64,000 nucleotides of DNA from Streptosporangium sp. NBC_01755 (GTDB taxonomy: Bacteria; Actinomycetota; Actinomycetes; Streptosporangiales; Streptosporangiaceae): contig NZ_CP109131.1 in assembly GCF_035917995.1 (NCBI RefSeq), positions 496,001-560,000 on the forward strand, in the 5' to 3' direction. The translations under genes were made by a program, and so were the position numbers. Every line of letters begins with the position of its first letter. Positions within the stretch are counted from its first letter, which is position 1. The notes under the pieces were generated by a model. The model was not told the origin of the DNA and did not search any database. It was given only the letters and a program-made list of their open reading frames with translations. Below are positions 38,215-48,839 of the stretch, piece by piece.

Positions 38215-39696
38215 GGCCAACTGACACCGACTTCGTCTGGTGGTGGGACATCTCGGCTGACCGGGCCGAGGCGCTGATCGAGGCTTTCCAGCGCCGGGAC
38301 AGCGACGGCATCCGGCTCGCGCACGACTTCCACAGCGAGAGCCTGGACACCCGCTTCCTCGGCGACTTCTACCAGGATCTCTCCGAGCACGTCCAGAAGA
38401 AGTACGCGCTGCTGCAGACGCCGGTCTTCGTGGAGGAGTTCATCCTCGACCAGACCCTCACCCCGGCCCTGGAACGTTTCGATCTGACGGAACTGAAGCT
38501 GATCGACCCCACCTGCGGGTCGGGGCACTTCCTGCTCGGTGCGTTCGACCGGCTGCTGGAGGAGTGGGGGCGGCTCGAACCGGGCACCGACCTGCGGGTC
38601 CGGGTGCAGCGTGCGCTGGACAGCGTGCACGGCGTGGACATCAACCCGACCGCGACCGCGATCACCAAGTTCCGTCTGATGGTCGCCGCGCTCCGCGCCT
38701 GCCGGGTGACCCGCCTGGACGGCCCCAACACTCCCGGTCTGCAGTTGAACATCGGCACCGGCGACTCCCTCATCTACGGCGGTGGCATGTCCGGCGGCCG
38801 TCAGACCGAACTCAATGTCGAGGTCACTGGAGAAGACTTCGGAAAGAAAGACGAGAACGCCGATCCGGGCACAGATGATCTCAATACAGGAAGAGCTGGA
38901 CTGGGAGGTCTACAAGCTCTACGGGATCCTGGAGGAGGATCTCACCTACGGCGGAAAAGACCTGCCGGGGCTGGCGCTCGGGGAGCGGGCGTTCGAGATC
39001 GTGCTCGGCAGGCAGGTCGAGGCCGGGGGGACGGAGACCGCCTGGTTCGAGCGGCACCGTTCGACCATGCGTACCGACCTCCCGGAACACTGGCCGGAGG
39101 CGTACAAAGAGCTGGTCCGCCGGCGGATCGACTTCATCGCGAACAAGCCGCTGCTCGGTCTGGTGGAGCGTCCGGAGTGCAAGCGGCGCTGGGCGGCGGA
39201 GCCGTACGAGACGACGCGGGCGAACGCGCTGCGCGACTGGCTGCTGGACCGGCTTGAGAAGCCAAGCCTCTGGTCCGACCGGAACGGGGACCCCCGAGCG
39301 CTGAGCGTGGCGCAGCTCGCCGACCTGGCCCGGCTGGACACGGACTTCCGGCAGGTGCTCGACCTCTACGTCGGAACCCCCGACCACGACCTGACCGCGA
39401 GCCTGGCCGCGCTGCTGAAGGACGAGCAGGTGCCGTTCCTGGCCGCGTACCGCTACAAGGAGAGCGGGCTGCGCAAGCGAGCGGAGTGGGAGGAGGTCTG
39501 GGAGCTCCAGCGCCGGGAGGACGCCTGGACCGCCGCCCGAGCCGAGCACTTCTCCGGCTGGTTGCGGGACCGGCTCACCGAACACGAGCTGACCCGGCCG
39601 GATCTGGCCAGTTGGCGGCCGAAGGCGCCCGCCCGCGGCACCAAGGGTAAAAAGAAGGTCAAGAACACCCAACCGACGGCTGAGAAGGGGAACTGA
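38215..39696 (+). pseudogene. pglX: pglX (BREX adenine methyltransferase) without its catalytic motif
   Basis: Begins mid-protein with FVWWWDISADRAEALIEAF, then QTPVFVEEFILDQTL, SAM-binding motif I DPTCGSGHFLLGAFDRL and VHGVDINPTATAITKFRL. After LNVEVTGEDFGKKDEN the frame is lost near 38860; another frame resumes as ISIQEELDWEVYKLYGIL and runs to the normal C-terminus (RRIDFIANKPLLGLVERPECKRRW, Lys-rich end). The N-terminal about 170 residues and the central block with the NPPY catalytic motif are both gone. No methylation of host DNA can be expected from this gene. The 3' end is intact and 3 nt from pglY. Confidence 0.82.
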
Positions 39697-39699
39697 CGA

Positions 39700-42600
39700 A
39701 TGGCGGCCTCTCCCGACGGTGCGGTGCTGCTCAGGGACGTCATCGAGATCCCCGAGTCGCTGAGCGCGAACGACTTCGTGCTCAAGCTCAGCGACGGCGT
39801 CTCGCGTATCGACGCGACCCTGGCCAGCTACGTGGTCACCCCGCAGCTCGCGCAGAGCTTCGACGCGGCCCTCGGCTACGTCCAGGGCACCCTGGAGAAG
39901 GGGGCCAGCGACGCGGTCTTCCTGCACGGCTCGTTCGGCTCGGGCAAGAGCCATTTCATGGCGGTGCTCAACGCCATCCTCCAGCACAACCCGGACGCCC
40001 GGGGGCTCCGTGACCTGGAGGGGGTGCTCGACAGGCATGACCGTTGGCTGGCCGGGAAAAAGCTGCTCTGCCTCAACTACCACCTGATGGGCGCCTCGAC
40101 GGTCGAGGAGGCTCTGCTCGGCGGCTCGGTTACCAGGGCATCGCCCTCTTCATCGACGAGCTGGTGCTCTGGCTCGCCTCCCGCAGCAACGACACGACGT
40201 TCGTCAACCGCGAGGGCCCCAAGCTCTCCAAGCTGGTGGAGTCGGCGTCCAGCAGGCGCCCGATCCCGCTGATGTCGTTCGTCGCCAGGCAGCGGGACAT
40301 CAAGGACTTCCTCGGCGCGAACTTCACCGGCGCGGAGAAGTACGCCACCGGCCAGACGTTCCGCTGGTGGGAGGACCGCTTCAACAAGATCGTCCTTGCC
40401 GACGGCAACCTCCCGTTGATCGTGGAACGGCGGCTGCTCTCCCTCAAGCCCGGCGGCCGGGAGAAGCCGGAGGCGGCGTTCGCGCATGTGACCCGGGAGC
40501 CGAAGGTCTGGAACGTGCTGCTGGACGGGCTGGACGACTCCTCCGACCAGCTCTCCTTCCGCCGGACCTATCCGTTCTCACCGGCGCTGGTCTCCACCAT
40601 GGTCGCCCTCGCCGGCCTGCTGCAGCGGGAGCGGACCGGCTTGCGGACCATGGCCGAGCTGCTCCGCCGGGGCCGGGACGAGCTGAGGGTGGACGATCTG
40701 ATCCCGGTCGGCGACGTCTACGACGTATTGATGAGCGCGGGCATGGTGCCGCTCACCGACGACATAGCGCAGCACTTCGCCAACGCGCGGACCCTGTTCG
40801 AGGAGAAGCTGCTGCCCCGGCTGCTGGACCGGCACCGGCTCACCACCGACCGGGCCGAGGGCCTGCCGCGGACCCACGCCTTCGTCAGCGACGCCCGGCT
40901 GGTTAAGACGGCGCTGCTCACCGCGATTGCGCCGAACGTCCCCGCGCTGCGCAACCTCACCGCGCTGAAGCTGGCCGCGCTGAAGCTGGCCGCGCTGAAG
41001 CTGGCCGCGCTGAACCACGGCACGATCAAGGTCCGGCTGGTGGGCGACGAGACCGGCAAGGTGCTGGCCCTCTTCAAGGAGCTCGGGCAGTCGGGGGTGA
41101 GCGAGATCCACCTCTCCGACGACCAGAGAAACCCGCTGATCACGATTCAGCTCGCGGGCGTCGACTACGAGAGCGTGCTGGACCGGGTCCGCAACCAGGA
41201 CACCAACGGAGAGCGCCGGCAGCTGCTGCGCAAGCTGGTCTTCACCTCGCTCGGCGCGTCGGCTCCCGCCGACACCATCGGCGGCGGGTACACGCACTCG
41301 TTCGTCTGGCGCGGCAGCCGCCGCACGGTGGACCTGGTCTACGGCAACGTCCGCAACGCCGAGGAGCTGCCGGACTCCGCGCTGCTCGCCGAAGGCGACC
41401 GGTGGAAGCTCGTCATCGACTTCCCGTTCGACGAGCAGAACTTCGGCCCCAACGACGACCTGGCCAGGATCGAGTCCGAGGTGCGGCGCAGCGACCTCAC
41501 CACCGTGCTGGAGTATCTGGAGGCGGCGGCGGCCGACGAGCACGGCCGAGTCCCGATCGCGGCCAAGGACCGCGAGGTGCTCAAGAAGGTGGCCAACCCG
41601 CTGAAGCTCGGTGAGGCGCTGGAGAACGCGTTCCTGCTGACCGCCGACACCTTCCCGCTGCGCCGGCACCTCACCCAGCTCGCCGCCCAGGACGGCCTGG
41701 AGCAGTCCATCGGGGTCGGCAAGCTGATCGGCTGGCTGGACCAGCCGCAGGCGCGCGGCCTGGACCCGGCCGTTCGCGGGCTGGTCGTCGCGGCGTTCGC
41801 GCTGGCACAGGACCGCGAATGGTTCCGCGGCGAGGAGGGACCGGTCCCCCGGCCACCGGTGGACCGGATCGACGCCGCCTACGAGCTGCGACTGCCCCGG
41901 CTGCCCGACGAGTCCATCTGGCGCGGCGCCGTCGACCGGGCCGCCCGGATCTTCGGGGTGCCGTCCGGGGAGCGCCGGTCGGCCGCCACGGTCAACCGGC
42001 TCGCGGGAGCCGTGCGCACCCAGGCCAGGGCGTTGCAGGAGCCGGCCCGGAAGCTGGTCGCGCTGCTGGAGACCCACCGCGACGCGCTCGGCCTCACCGG
42101 GAGCCGGGCCGCCGACGGGACCTCGGACCGGCTGGGCCTCGTCAGGAACGCGGCCTCGCTGGTCACCTCGCTGGCAGCGGAACCCGAAGCCTATGACCTG
42201 GTCAGCGGCCTGGCCTCGGCGGCACTGGACGCCGCACCGGAAACCGTGGCCCGGTCGTTGAAGACGGCCGAAAGCATGGTGGCCGCGCTGGACCGTATGG
42301 ACTGGGACCTGCTGCGCGCGGTCGAGACCCGCTCGTCCCATGACCAGACCGCCGCCGACCTCGTGAGGCGGCTCCGCGACGCGGCCGGATATCAGGAGGT
42401 GCAATTGTCCCTCGGCCCGGCGCTCGCCGACGCCAAGCGGGAGGCACAGCAACTCCTGGCCAATATCGTCATCCCGGACCCGATCATCATCGATCCGGAC
42501 CCGATCATCATCTGGCCGGATCCGATCGACGGGTCATCCGACCCCGATCCGGTGACCGTGACGGATAAGACAGGTACGACGACCGTGACCGCAGGCACCA

Positions 42601-42701
42601 TCGACGGGGCGCTCGGCACGCTGAAGGCGCTGGCCGACGCACACCCCGGGGCGCAGATCACCATCAGCTGGCGGATCTCGACGGGAGAGGCGCAGTCGTG
42701 A
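39700..42701 (+). pseudogene. pglY: pglY (BrxC-type ATPase) with frame-changing internal deletion
   Basis: The ATG at 39700 gives VLLRDVIEIPESLSANDFVLKLSDG and Walker A FLHGSFGSGKSHF, then KKLLCLNYHLMGASTVEEALLGG, where the frame ends near 40125. A different frame resumes with YQGIALFIDELVLWLASRSNDTTFVNREGPK (Walker B FIDEL) and runs about 850 codons to a normal end. The segment usually between these blocks, of the order of 130 residues, is missing. Otherwise well kept, with a short LKLAA repeat expansion. Ends with a GTGA overlap to pglZ. In BREX the protein is the large P-loop ATPase needed for defence; here the two halves cannot be joined without frameshifting. Confidence 0.8.
40961..41014 (+). 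repeat. 15-bp tandem repeat in pglY
   Basis: GCGCTGAAGCTGGCC occurs three times plus a partial copy, encoding LKLAALKLAALKLAAL before NHGTIKV. In frame, so probably harmless; another sign of slippage in this window. Confidence 0.85.
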
Positions 42702-45436
42702 TCGAGACCTCCGGGACCGGGACCCGGCTCGCCGCCGCGACGCTGCCCGCGATCCGCAGCATCGTGAGCGGGGTCGCGAAGCCCGGCCAGTCGAAACGGG
42801 TGATCGGCATCCACGCCCGTCCCGAATGGGCCGGGGAGCCGTCGTTCCCGCTGGAGGGTGCCTCCGGCGAGACCCTCGTCCAGGTCAGGGCCTGCCCGTC
42901 CGCGCTGGCCGTCCGGGAGGAGCTCATCGCGCACCGGGGAAACCCCGGCTACCTGGTAGTCCTCACCGACACGGACGCCGCCGACCTCGGGCTCGGGCTG
43001 CTCACCCACCTGGTACGCGGCATGCTGATCCCGCTGAAGCCGTGGGACCTGCTCAAGCAGTCGTTCGCGGCACGGAGCGTCGATCCGCTGCTGCTGGCCG
43101 AGGACTGGGCCGCGTCGGCGCTGGGCAGGTGGGAACCGGCCGGTTCCGGCTGGCCGCCCGCTCCCGGAGGGGCGCTCACCCGTGAGCACGCGCTCGGGCA
43201 CCTCGCCTCGGTACTGTTCGGGGCCCGGGCCGACGGCGAGCCGTACCTCACCCCGGGGCACCCGGACGCGACCGGACTGCTGCGCTGGTCGCTCGACCCG
43301 GTGGCGACGGCCGCTGTCGCCGCGCTTCCCGGCGAGGTACGGATCGGGCTGACCAACTGGCTGGGCGGCGTCACCGGACCCGCCGGGATCTGGACGTTGC
43401 GGGCCGCGGCGGCCGGGCACGGCGGCGACGCGCTCCCGCTCGCGCTGGCCGCCGGGCTGCTGTGGCCGGAGGGCAGGACCGGCGTCCAGTCCATCGGTGA
43501 GGCCCGCGGCCTGCTCCGGGCCAGGCTCGGCGGCGCCGATCTGCCCGCCGAGCAGGCCCAGACCTGGAGCCGCGCGGCGGAGGCGGCCATCGTCCAGTTG
43601 AACCAGCCGGACGGCCTGCTCGAACGGGCCGAAGAGCTGCTCCGCAAGTTCAACGCCGGGGCGCTGATCACCCGCTCCACCCTGCTGCCCGGCGCGTACG
43701 ACAGCCGGCTGCGCGAGTTCGCGAAGACCGTACGGAACGCGCTTCCCGTCCCCGGCCCGGCGGAGCTGGACCGGGCCGAGCAGGCGTACGCCCAGCTCGC
43801 GGCGCACGAACTGGCCCAGCGCGGAATGGACCGGGAGCGCCGGGCCGTGGTGGCCCAGATGGCGCTCCGGCTGCTTCGGTCGCTCGCGGTCCCCGACGAG
43901 CCCGCGCTCACCCTCGCCGACACCCTACACCACCAGATCAGGGTCGGCGCCTACGCCGAGTGGGCATTCGCCGACGTGTGGGACGGTGATCTCGACGAGC
44001 AGGTGGGCCGGGCCTACCGGTCGCTGCTGGAGGTGGTCGCGGCCCGGCGCGACGCGCGGGACCGCGTGCTCGCCGGACACCTGGCGACCATGGTCGCCGC
44101 CGACTCCCCGCCCGGCACCCTGGTGCCGATAGAGTCGGCGCTGTCCACGCTGGTCAGGCCGCTCGGCCGGTCGCTGCTGATCGTCCTGGACGGGATGTCC
44201 GCCGGAGTGCTCGCCGAGCTGGCGGCCGAACTGGTGGGCAGCCGGTGGATCGAGCTGATCGACTCCGCGCTGGGTCATCGACGGGTGCTGCTGCCCGCGC
44301 TGCCCACCGTCACCGAGACCTGCCGGACCAGCCTGCTCACCGGAACGCTGCGGACCGGCGGTCAGCGCGAGGAGAAATCCGGATTCGCCGCCGCGACGGG
44401 CGATCCGGCGGCCCGGCTGTTCCACAAGGACGAGCTGCGCGCCCCCGGTGGCCACTCCCTGCACTCGGAGGTCCGCGGCGCGGTGGAGGGCGAGGCCCGG
44501 GTGGTCGGCGTGGTGCTCAACACCGTCGACGACGCGCTCGACAAGATGGATCCCGGTGGCACCACCTGGACGCGCGCCCAGGTCCGGCATCTGACGGCGC
44601 TGACCGAGGCGGCCAGGGCGACCGGCCGGACCCTGATCCTCACCAGTGACCACGGGCATGTCATTGAACGTGACAGCGTGCCGCTGACCGGCACCGGAGC
44701 CGAGTCGGCCCGCTGGCGTCCTGTCGGCGGCCCGGTCACCGAGGGGGAGATCGCCATCGAGGGACGCCGGGTGCTGCTCGGCGGCGGCGCGGCCGTACTG
44801 CCCTGGCGCGAGGGGCTGCGCTACACCGCGAAGCGCGCCGGATACCACGGCGGTGTCTCCGCCGCCGAGGTCGCCGTGCCGTTCGCGGTGTTCAGCGCCG
44901 CTCCGGTGGACGGGATCGCCGGCTGGCGGCCCGCCCCGGCGCAGGAACCCGCCTGGTGGCACAGTACGGTCACCCTCGCCGCATCCACGGCGGCTCCCGT
45001 GACTCCCCCGGCTCCCCGGAAGGCCCAGCGGCCGAGTTCCTCGAGGCTTCCGGAGAACCAGGAGGAGCTGATCTCCTTCGAGGAACTGGCGCTCCCCGCC
45101 GCGCCACCGGTGCTGCGACGCGCCGCCGAGCGGTTCGTCGACAAACTGCTCGCCACCTCGCTTTACGCGCGGCAGCGGGAGAGCGCCGGACGGGCCGCCT
45201 CCGACGACGAGCGGGTCCGCGCCGTGCTGATCGCGCTGCTCGACGGCGGCGGGCGGCTGCACGAGTCGACGCTCTCCGCGCTCGCACAGGTGCCCGCGAC
45301 CCGGCTGCGCAGCGTGCTGGCCGCGGTCCGGCGGGTGCTCAGCGTCGACGGCTACGACCCGATCGGCTACGACCGCGACGGGGTCACCGTCGTGCTGGAC
45401 ATCGGCATCCTCATCGAGCAGTTCGGGGTGTCGTGA
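42698..45436 (+). CDS. pglZ: PglZ, BREX type 2 alkaline phosphatase-fold protein
   Basis: 912 aa, full length for the family. The PglZ phosphatase-like core is seen in RSLLIVLDGMSAGVLAELAAEL (about 490), LLPALPTVTETCRTSLLTG and RTLILTSDHGHVIERDS (about 650), with metal-site Asp and His residues in place. GTG start overlaps the pglY stop as GTGA; the end overlaps brxD the same way. PglZ is the hallmark protein of all BREX systems, giving exclusion of infecting phage with the methylase. Here it is intact although pglW, pglX and pglY upstream are broken. Confidence 0.9.
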   Translation: MIETSGTGTRLAAATLPAIRSIVSGVAKPGQSKRVIGIHARPEWAGEPSFPLEGASGETLVQVRACPSALAVREELIAHRGNPGYLVVLTDTDAADLGLGLLTHLVRGMLIPLKPWDLLKQSFAARSVDPLLLAEDWAASALGRWEPAGSGWPPAPGGALTREHALGHLASVLFGARADGEPYLTPGHPDATGLLRWSLDPVATAAVAALPGEVRIGLTNWLGGVTGPAGIWTLRAAAAGHGGDALPLALAAGLLWPEGRTGVQSIGEARGLLRARLGGADLPAEQAQTWSRAAEAAIVQLNQPDGLLERAEELLRKFNAGALITRSTLLPGAYDSRLREFAKTVRNALPVPGPAELDRAEQAYAQLAAHELAQRGMDRERRAVVAQMALRLLRSLAVPDEPALTLADTLHHQIRVGAYAEWAFADVWDGDLDEQVGRAYRSLLEVVAARRDARDRVLAGHLATMVAADSPPGTLVPIESALSTLVRPLGRSLLIVLDGMSAGVLAELAAELVGSRWIELIDSALGHRRVLLPALPTVTETCRTSLLTGTLRTGGQREEKSGFAAATGDPAARLFHKDELRAPGGHSLHSEVRGAVEGEARVVGVVLNTVDDALDKMDPGGTTWTRAQVRHLTALTEAARATGRTLILTSDHGHVIERDSVPLTGTGAESARWRPVGGPVTEGEIAIEGRRVLLGGGAAVLPWREGLRYTAKRAGYHGGVSAAEVAVPFAVFSAAPVDGIAGWRPAPAQEPAWWHSTVTLAASTAAPVTPPAPRKAQRPSSSRLPENQEELISFEELALPAAPPVLRRAAERFVDKLLATSLYARQRESAGRAASDDERVRAVLIALLDGGGRLHESTLSALAQVPATRLRSVLAAVRRVLSVDGYDPIGYDRDGVTVVLDIGILIEQFGVS

Positions 45437-46740
45437 CGGTAGGGAACGTCAGCGAGCGCCGCCGCCGCGAGGTCATCGACGCGCTGCGGCGCGGCACCGT
45501 CCCGTCTGCCGGACTGGACCTGCTCGCGGTGGGCCTGGGCCGGTTCACCGCCGCCCTCGACGACGAGCTGGCCGTCGCGTCGCGAAGCGGCGCGGTCTTC
45601 AAGGCGGTCCGCGGGGAGTACGGCTCCGGCAAGACGTTCTTCGCCCGCTGGCTCGCCGAGCGGGCGAAGCGTGCCGGGCCGGCCGTGGCCGAGGTGCAGA
45701 TCTCCGAGACCGAGACGCCGCTGCATCGGCTGGAGACCGTCTACCGGCGGCTCTGCGAGAACCTGTCGACCGCGCAGTTCGCACCGAGCGCGCTCCGCTC
45801 CGTGATCGACGCGTGGATGTACACCCTGGAGGAGGACTCGCTCGCCGCCGGGGTGCCGGAAGCCGAGCTGGACCCGGCCGTGGCGGCCCTGCTGGAGAAG
45901 CGGCTGGCCGAGGTGAGCCGCTCCGCGCCCGCGTTCGCCGCCGCGCTCCGAGGCTACCGGGCGGCGCTGGCCGCCTCCGATCCGGTGACCGCTGAAGCCG
46001 TACTGGCCTGGCTGGGCGGGCAGCCGCATGTGGCGGCGTCCGCCAAGCGGGCGGCGGGAGTCCGCGGTGACCTGGACCACTTCGGGGCGCTCGGCTTCGT
46101 GCAGGGTCTGCTGACCGTGCTGCGGGACTCGGGGCACCAGGGCCTGCTGCTGGTGCTCGACGAGGTGGAGACGTTGCAGCGGGTCCGCTCCGACGTGCGG
46201 GACAAGGCGCTCAACGCGCTCCGCCAGCTCATCGACGAGGTCGACTCCGGCCGGTTTCCCGGGCTGTACGTGCTCATCACCGGGACACCCGCCTTCTTCT
46301 CGGAGGGTTCCCAGGGGGTTCAGCGACTGGCACCGCTGGCGGCCAGGCTGGCCACCGACTTCGACACCGACGCCCGGTTCGACAACCCCCGGGCGGTGCA
46401 GACCCGGCTGCCGGGGTTCAGCCACGACGGCCTGCTGGAGCTGGGGATCCGGGTCAGGGACCTGTACGCCGCGGGGGCGTCCACCCGGGTGGCCTCGGTG
46501 GTGGACGACGCCTATCTGGCAGATCTCGCGCGGGCGGTCGCGGGTTCACTGGGCGACAGGGTAGGGGTCGCACCCAGGTTGTTCCTGAAGAAGCTGGTCG
46601 GCGAGGTGCTCGACCGAGTGGACCAGTTCCCCGACTTCGACCCCCGGGTGCACTACCGGCTCACCGTCGGCGCGCACGAGCTGACCGAGGTGGAGAGGAA
46701 CGCGCTGTCAATGGACGACATCTCGCTGGATCTGCCGTGA
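45433..46740 (+). CDS. brxD: BrxD, BREX ATP-binding protein
   Basis: 435-aa P-loop ATPase of the BrxD (DUF2791) family. RREVIDALRRGTVP at the N-terminus, Walker A VRGEYGSGKTFFARWLAER (about 60), LETVYRRLCENLS, Walker B GLLLVLDEVETLQRV (about 240) and YVLITGTPAFF (sensor). BrxD is found in BREX types 2 and 6, next to brxHI, as here. GTG 45433 overlaps the pglZ stop; the start is supported by homology extent, since the longer upstream frame is pglZ antisense-free filler. The 3' end overlaps brxHI as GTGA. Intact. Confidence 0.9.
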   Translation: MTVGNVSERRRREVIDALRRGTVPSAGLDLLAVGLGRFTAALDDELAVASRSGAVFKAVRGEYGSGKTFFARWLAERAKRAGPAVAEVQISETETPLHRLETVYRRLCENLSTAQFAPSALRSVIDAWMYTLEEDSLAAGVPEAELDPAVAALLEKRLAEVSRSAPAFAAALRGYRAALAASDPVTAEAVLAWLGGQPHVAASAKRAAGVRGDLDHFGALGFVQGLLTVLRDSGHQGLLLVLDEVETLQRVRSDVRDKALNALRQLIDEVDSGRFPGLYVLITGTPAFFSEGSQGVQRLAPLAARLATDFDTDARFDNPRAVQTRLPGFSHDGLLELGIRVRDLYAAGASTRVASVVDDAYLADLARAVAGSLGDRVGVAPRLFLKKLVGEVLDRVDQFPDFDPRVHYRLTVGAHELTEVERNALSMDDISLDLP

Positions 46741-48839
46741 GCTCCGAGCTCCACCCCGTGGTGCTGCACCACATCGTCAACACGCTCGGCTGGCCGGAGC
46801 TGCGACCGTTCCAGCAGGACGCGATCGCGCCGGTGCTGACCGGCGCGGACGCGCTGCTACTCGCCCCGACGGCGGGTGGGAAGACCGAGGCCGCGATGTT
46901 CCCGCTGCTGTCGCGGATGGCGATGGAGCAGTGGCACGGCACCTCGGTTCTCTACCTCTGCCCGATCAAGGCGCTGCTGAACAACCTGCTGCCCCGGCTG
47001 GAGGGCTACACCGGGTGGCTCGGGCGGCGTACCGCGCTCTGGCACGGTGACGTGACCTCCCCCCGGCGCAGGCGGATCCTCCGGGAGCAGCCCGATGTGC
47101 TGCTGACCACGCCGGAGTCGCTGGAGTCGATGCTGGTCAGCGTCAACGTCGACCACCGGCAGTTCTTCGCCGGGTTGCGGGCCGTCGTCGTCGACGAGGT
47201 GCACGCCTTCGCCGGCGACGACCGAGGCTGGCACCTGCTCGCCGTACTGGAACGCCTCACCCACCTGCTCGGCCGCCCACTTCAGCGGATCGGCCTGTCC
47301 GCCACCGTGGGCAACCCCGGCGAGCTGCTGACCTGGCTGCAGGGATCCGGCGCGGGAGAGCGCCCCGCGCACGTGGTCGCGCCCGGCCCGCCCGGTCAGG
47401 CGCAGGTCGTACCGCCGGGAGAGGTGCAGCTGGACTACGTGGGCTCGGTGTCCAACGCCGCGAAGGTGATCTCGGCGCTGCACCGGGGTGAGAAGCGGCT
47501 GGTCTTCTGCGATTCCAAACAGCTCGTCGAGGAGCTGGGGCACGCGCTCGGCGGTCTGGGCATCACCGTCTTCCTCTCGCACGCCTCGCTCTCCGCCGAC
47601 GAGCGACGGCGCTCGGAGGAGGCGTTCGCTGAGGCCCGGGACTGTGTCATCATCGCGACCTCGACCCTTGAGCTGGGCATCGACGTCGGTGACCTGGACC
47701 GGGTGATCCAGATCAACGCGCCGTTCAGCGTCGCGTCGTTCCTGCAGCGGATCGGCAGGACCGGGCGCCGGGCGGGAAGCGTACGGAACTGCCTGTTCCT
47801 CGCCCTGGACGAGGGATCGCTGCTGCGGGCCGCGGCGCTGCTGCTGCTCTGGGGGCGCGGCTGGGTGGAGCCGGTCACCCCGCCCCCCGAGCCCCGGCAC
47901 ATCATGGCCCAGCAGATGCTGGCGCTCTGCCTGCAGGAGCATCGGGTCGGGGACCGAATCTGGCCACGGTGGTGGAACGGGCTGTGGCCGTTCGGCCCGG
48001 GCTCCGAACCCGTCGTCGGTCACCTGGTCGCGTCGGGATACCTGGACGAGGACTCCGGGATGCTGTTCATCGGCCCGGAGGCCGAGCGGCGCTTCGGGTT
48101 CCGGCATTTCATGGAGATGACCTCCGTCTTCACCGCCGCCCCGGAATTCGCCGTGCTGCACGGGCGCAAGGAGATCGGGCGGACCGATCCCGCACTGCTC
48201 ACCGAGGAGATCGAGGGACCGAGACTGCTGCTGCTCGCCGGGCGGACCTGGCGGGTCAACCACATCGACTGGCGGCGGCGGCGCTGCCACGTGGAACCCG
48301 CCGACGGCAGGGGTAAGGCCCGCTGGAACGGACGAGGGCTGGGTGGGCTCTCCTTCGTCCTCTGCCGTGCCATGCGTTCGGTGCTGCTGGGCGAGGACCC
48401 ATCGGTTCAGCTGAGCCGCCGGGCGCGGGAGCGGCTCGCCGTGATCCGCGAGGACGGTCTGGCAACGGTCCACCCCGGCGGAACCGTCGTCACCAGGGAT
48501 GAGACCGGCGACGTGCACTGGTGGACCTGGGCCGGTTCCCGGGTCAACGCGACCCTCGCGGCCACCCTGTCGGAGATCGCCGACAGCGGTCAGCGCGTGG
48601 AGGAGGAATCCATCCGGCTCCGGACGAACCTGACTCCGGACGGGTGGCGGAAGGCGATGGACGGAGCGGCGGACCGGCTCTGCCTGCCCGAGGTGGACCC
48701 CAGGGCGTTGACGGGGCTGAAGTTCGCGGTGGCCCTGCCCGAACGGCTGGCGGTCGCCACGCTCGCCGCACGCCTGGCCGATCTGGACGGCGCGCAGGAG
48801 GTGCTCGGCGAGTCGTCTCGCTGGTCGATCACCGGGTAG
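46737..48839 (+). CDS. brxHI: BrxHI, Lhr-type BREX helicase
   Basis: 700-aa superfamily 2 helicase. Q-motif region LGWPELRPFQQDAI, Walker A LLLAPTAGGKTEAAMFPLL (about 40), LYLCPIKALLNN, DEAH-type DEVHAFAGDDRGWHLL (about 145), LSATVGNPGELL, C-terminal LELGIDVGDLDRVIQ and FLQRIGRTGRRAGS (motif VI, about 340). The last 300 residues are a winged-helix and accessory region ending with KFAVALPERLAVATLAARL. Last gene of the coupled pglY-pglZ-brxD-brxHI run; its 3' end overlaps the convergent kinase remnant by 11 bp. All motifs intact. Confidence 0.9.
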   Translation: MSSELHPVVLHHIVNTLGWPELRPFQQDAIAPVLTGADALLLAPTAGGKTEAAMFPLLSRMAMEQWHGTSVLYLCPIKALLNNLLPRLEGYTGWLGRRTALWHGDVTSPRRRRILREQPDVLLTTPESLESMLVSVNVDHRQFFAGLRAVVVDEVHAFAGDDRGWHLLAVLERLTHLLGRPLQRIGLSATVGNPGELLTWLQGSGAGERPAHVVAPGPPGQAQVVPPGEVQLDYVGSVSNAAKVISALHRGEKRLVFCDSKQLVEELGHALGGLGITVFLSHASLSADERRRSEEAFAEARDCVIIATSTLELGIDVGDLDRVIQINAPFSVASFLQRIGRTGRRAGSVRNCLFLALDEGSLLRAAALLLLWGRGWVEPVTPPPEPRHIMAQQMLALCLQEHRVGDRIWPRWWNGLWPFGPGSEPVVGHLVASGYLDEDSGMLFIGPEAERRFGFRHFMEMTSVFTAAPEFAVLHGRKEIGRTDPALLTEEIEGPRLLLLAGRTWRVNHIDWRRRRCHVEPADGRGKARWNGRGLGGLSFVLCRAMRSVLLGEDPSVQLSRRARERLAVIREDGLATVHPGGTVVTRDETGDVHWWTWAGSRVNATLAATLSEIADSGQRVEEESIRLRTNLTPDGWRKAMDGAADRLCLPEVDPRALTGLKFAVALPERLAVATLAARLADLDGAQEVLGESSRWSITG

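Noticed and set aside
37843..38630. Minus-strand open frames across the pglW/pglX gap
   Set aside because: No start context or family; part is antisense to pglX and part is low-complexity repeat.
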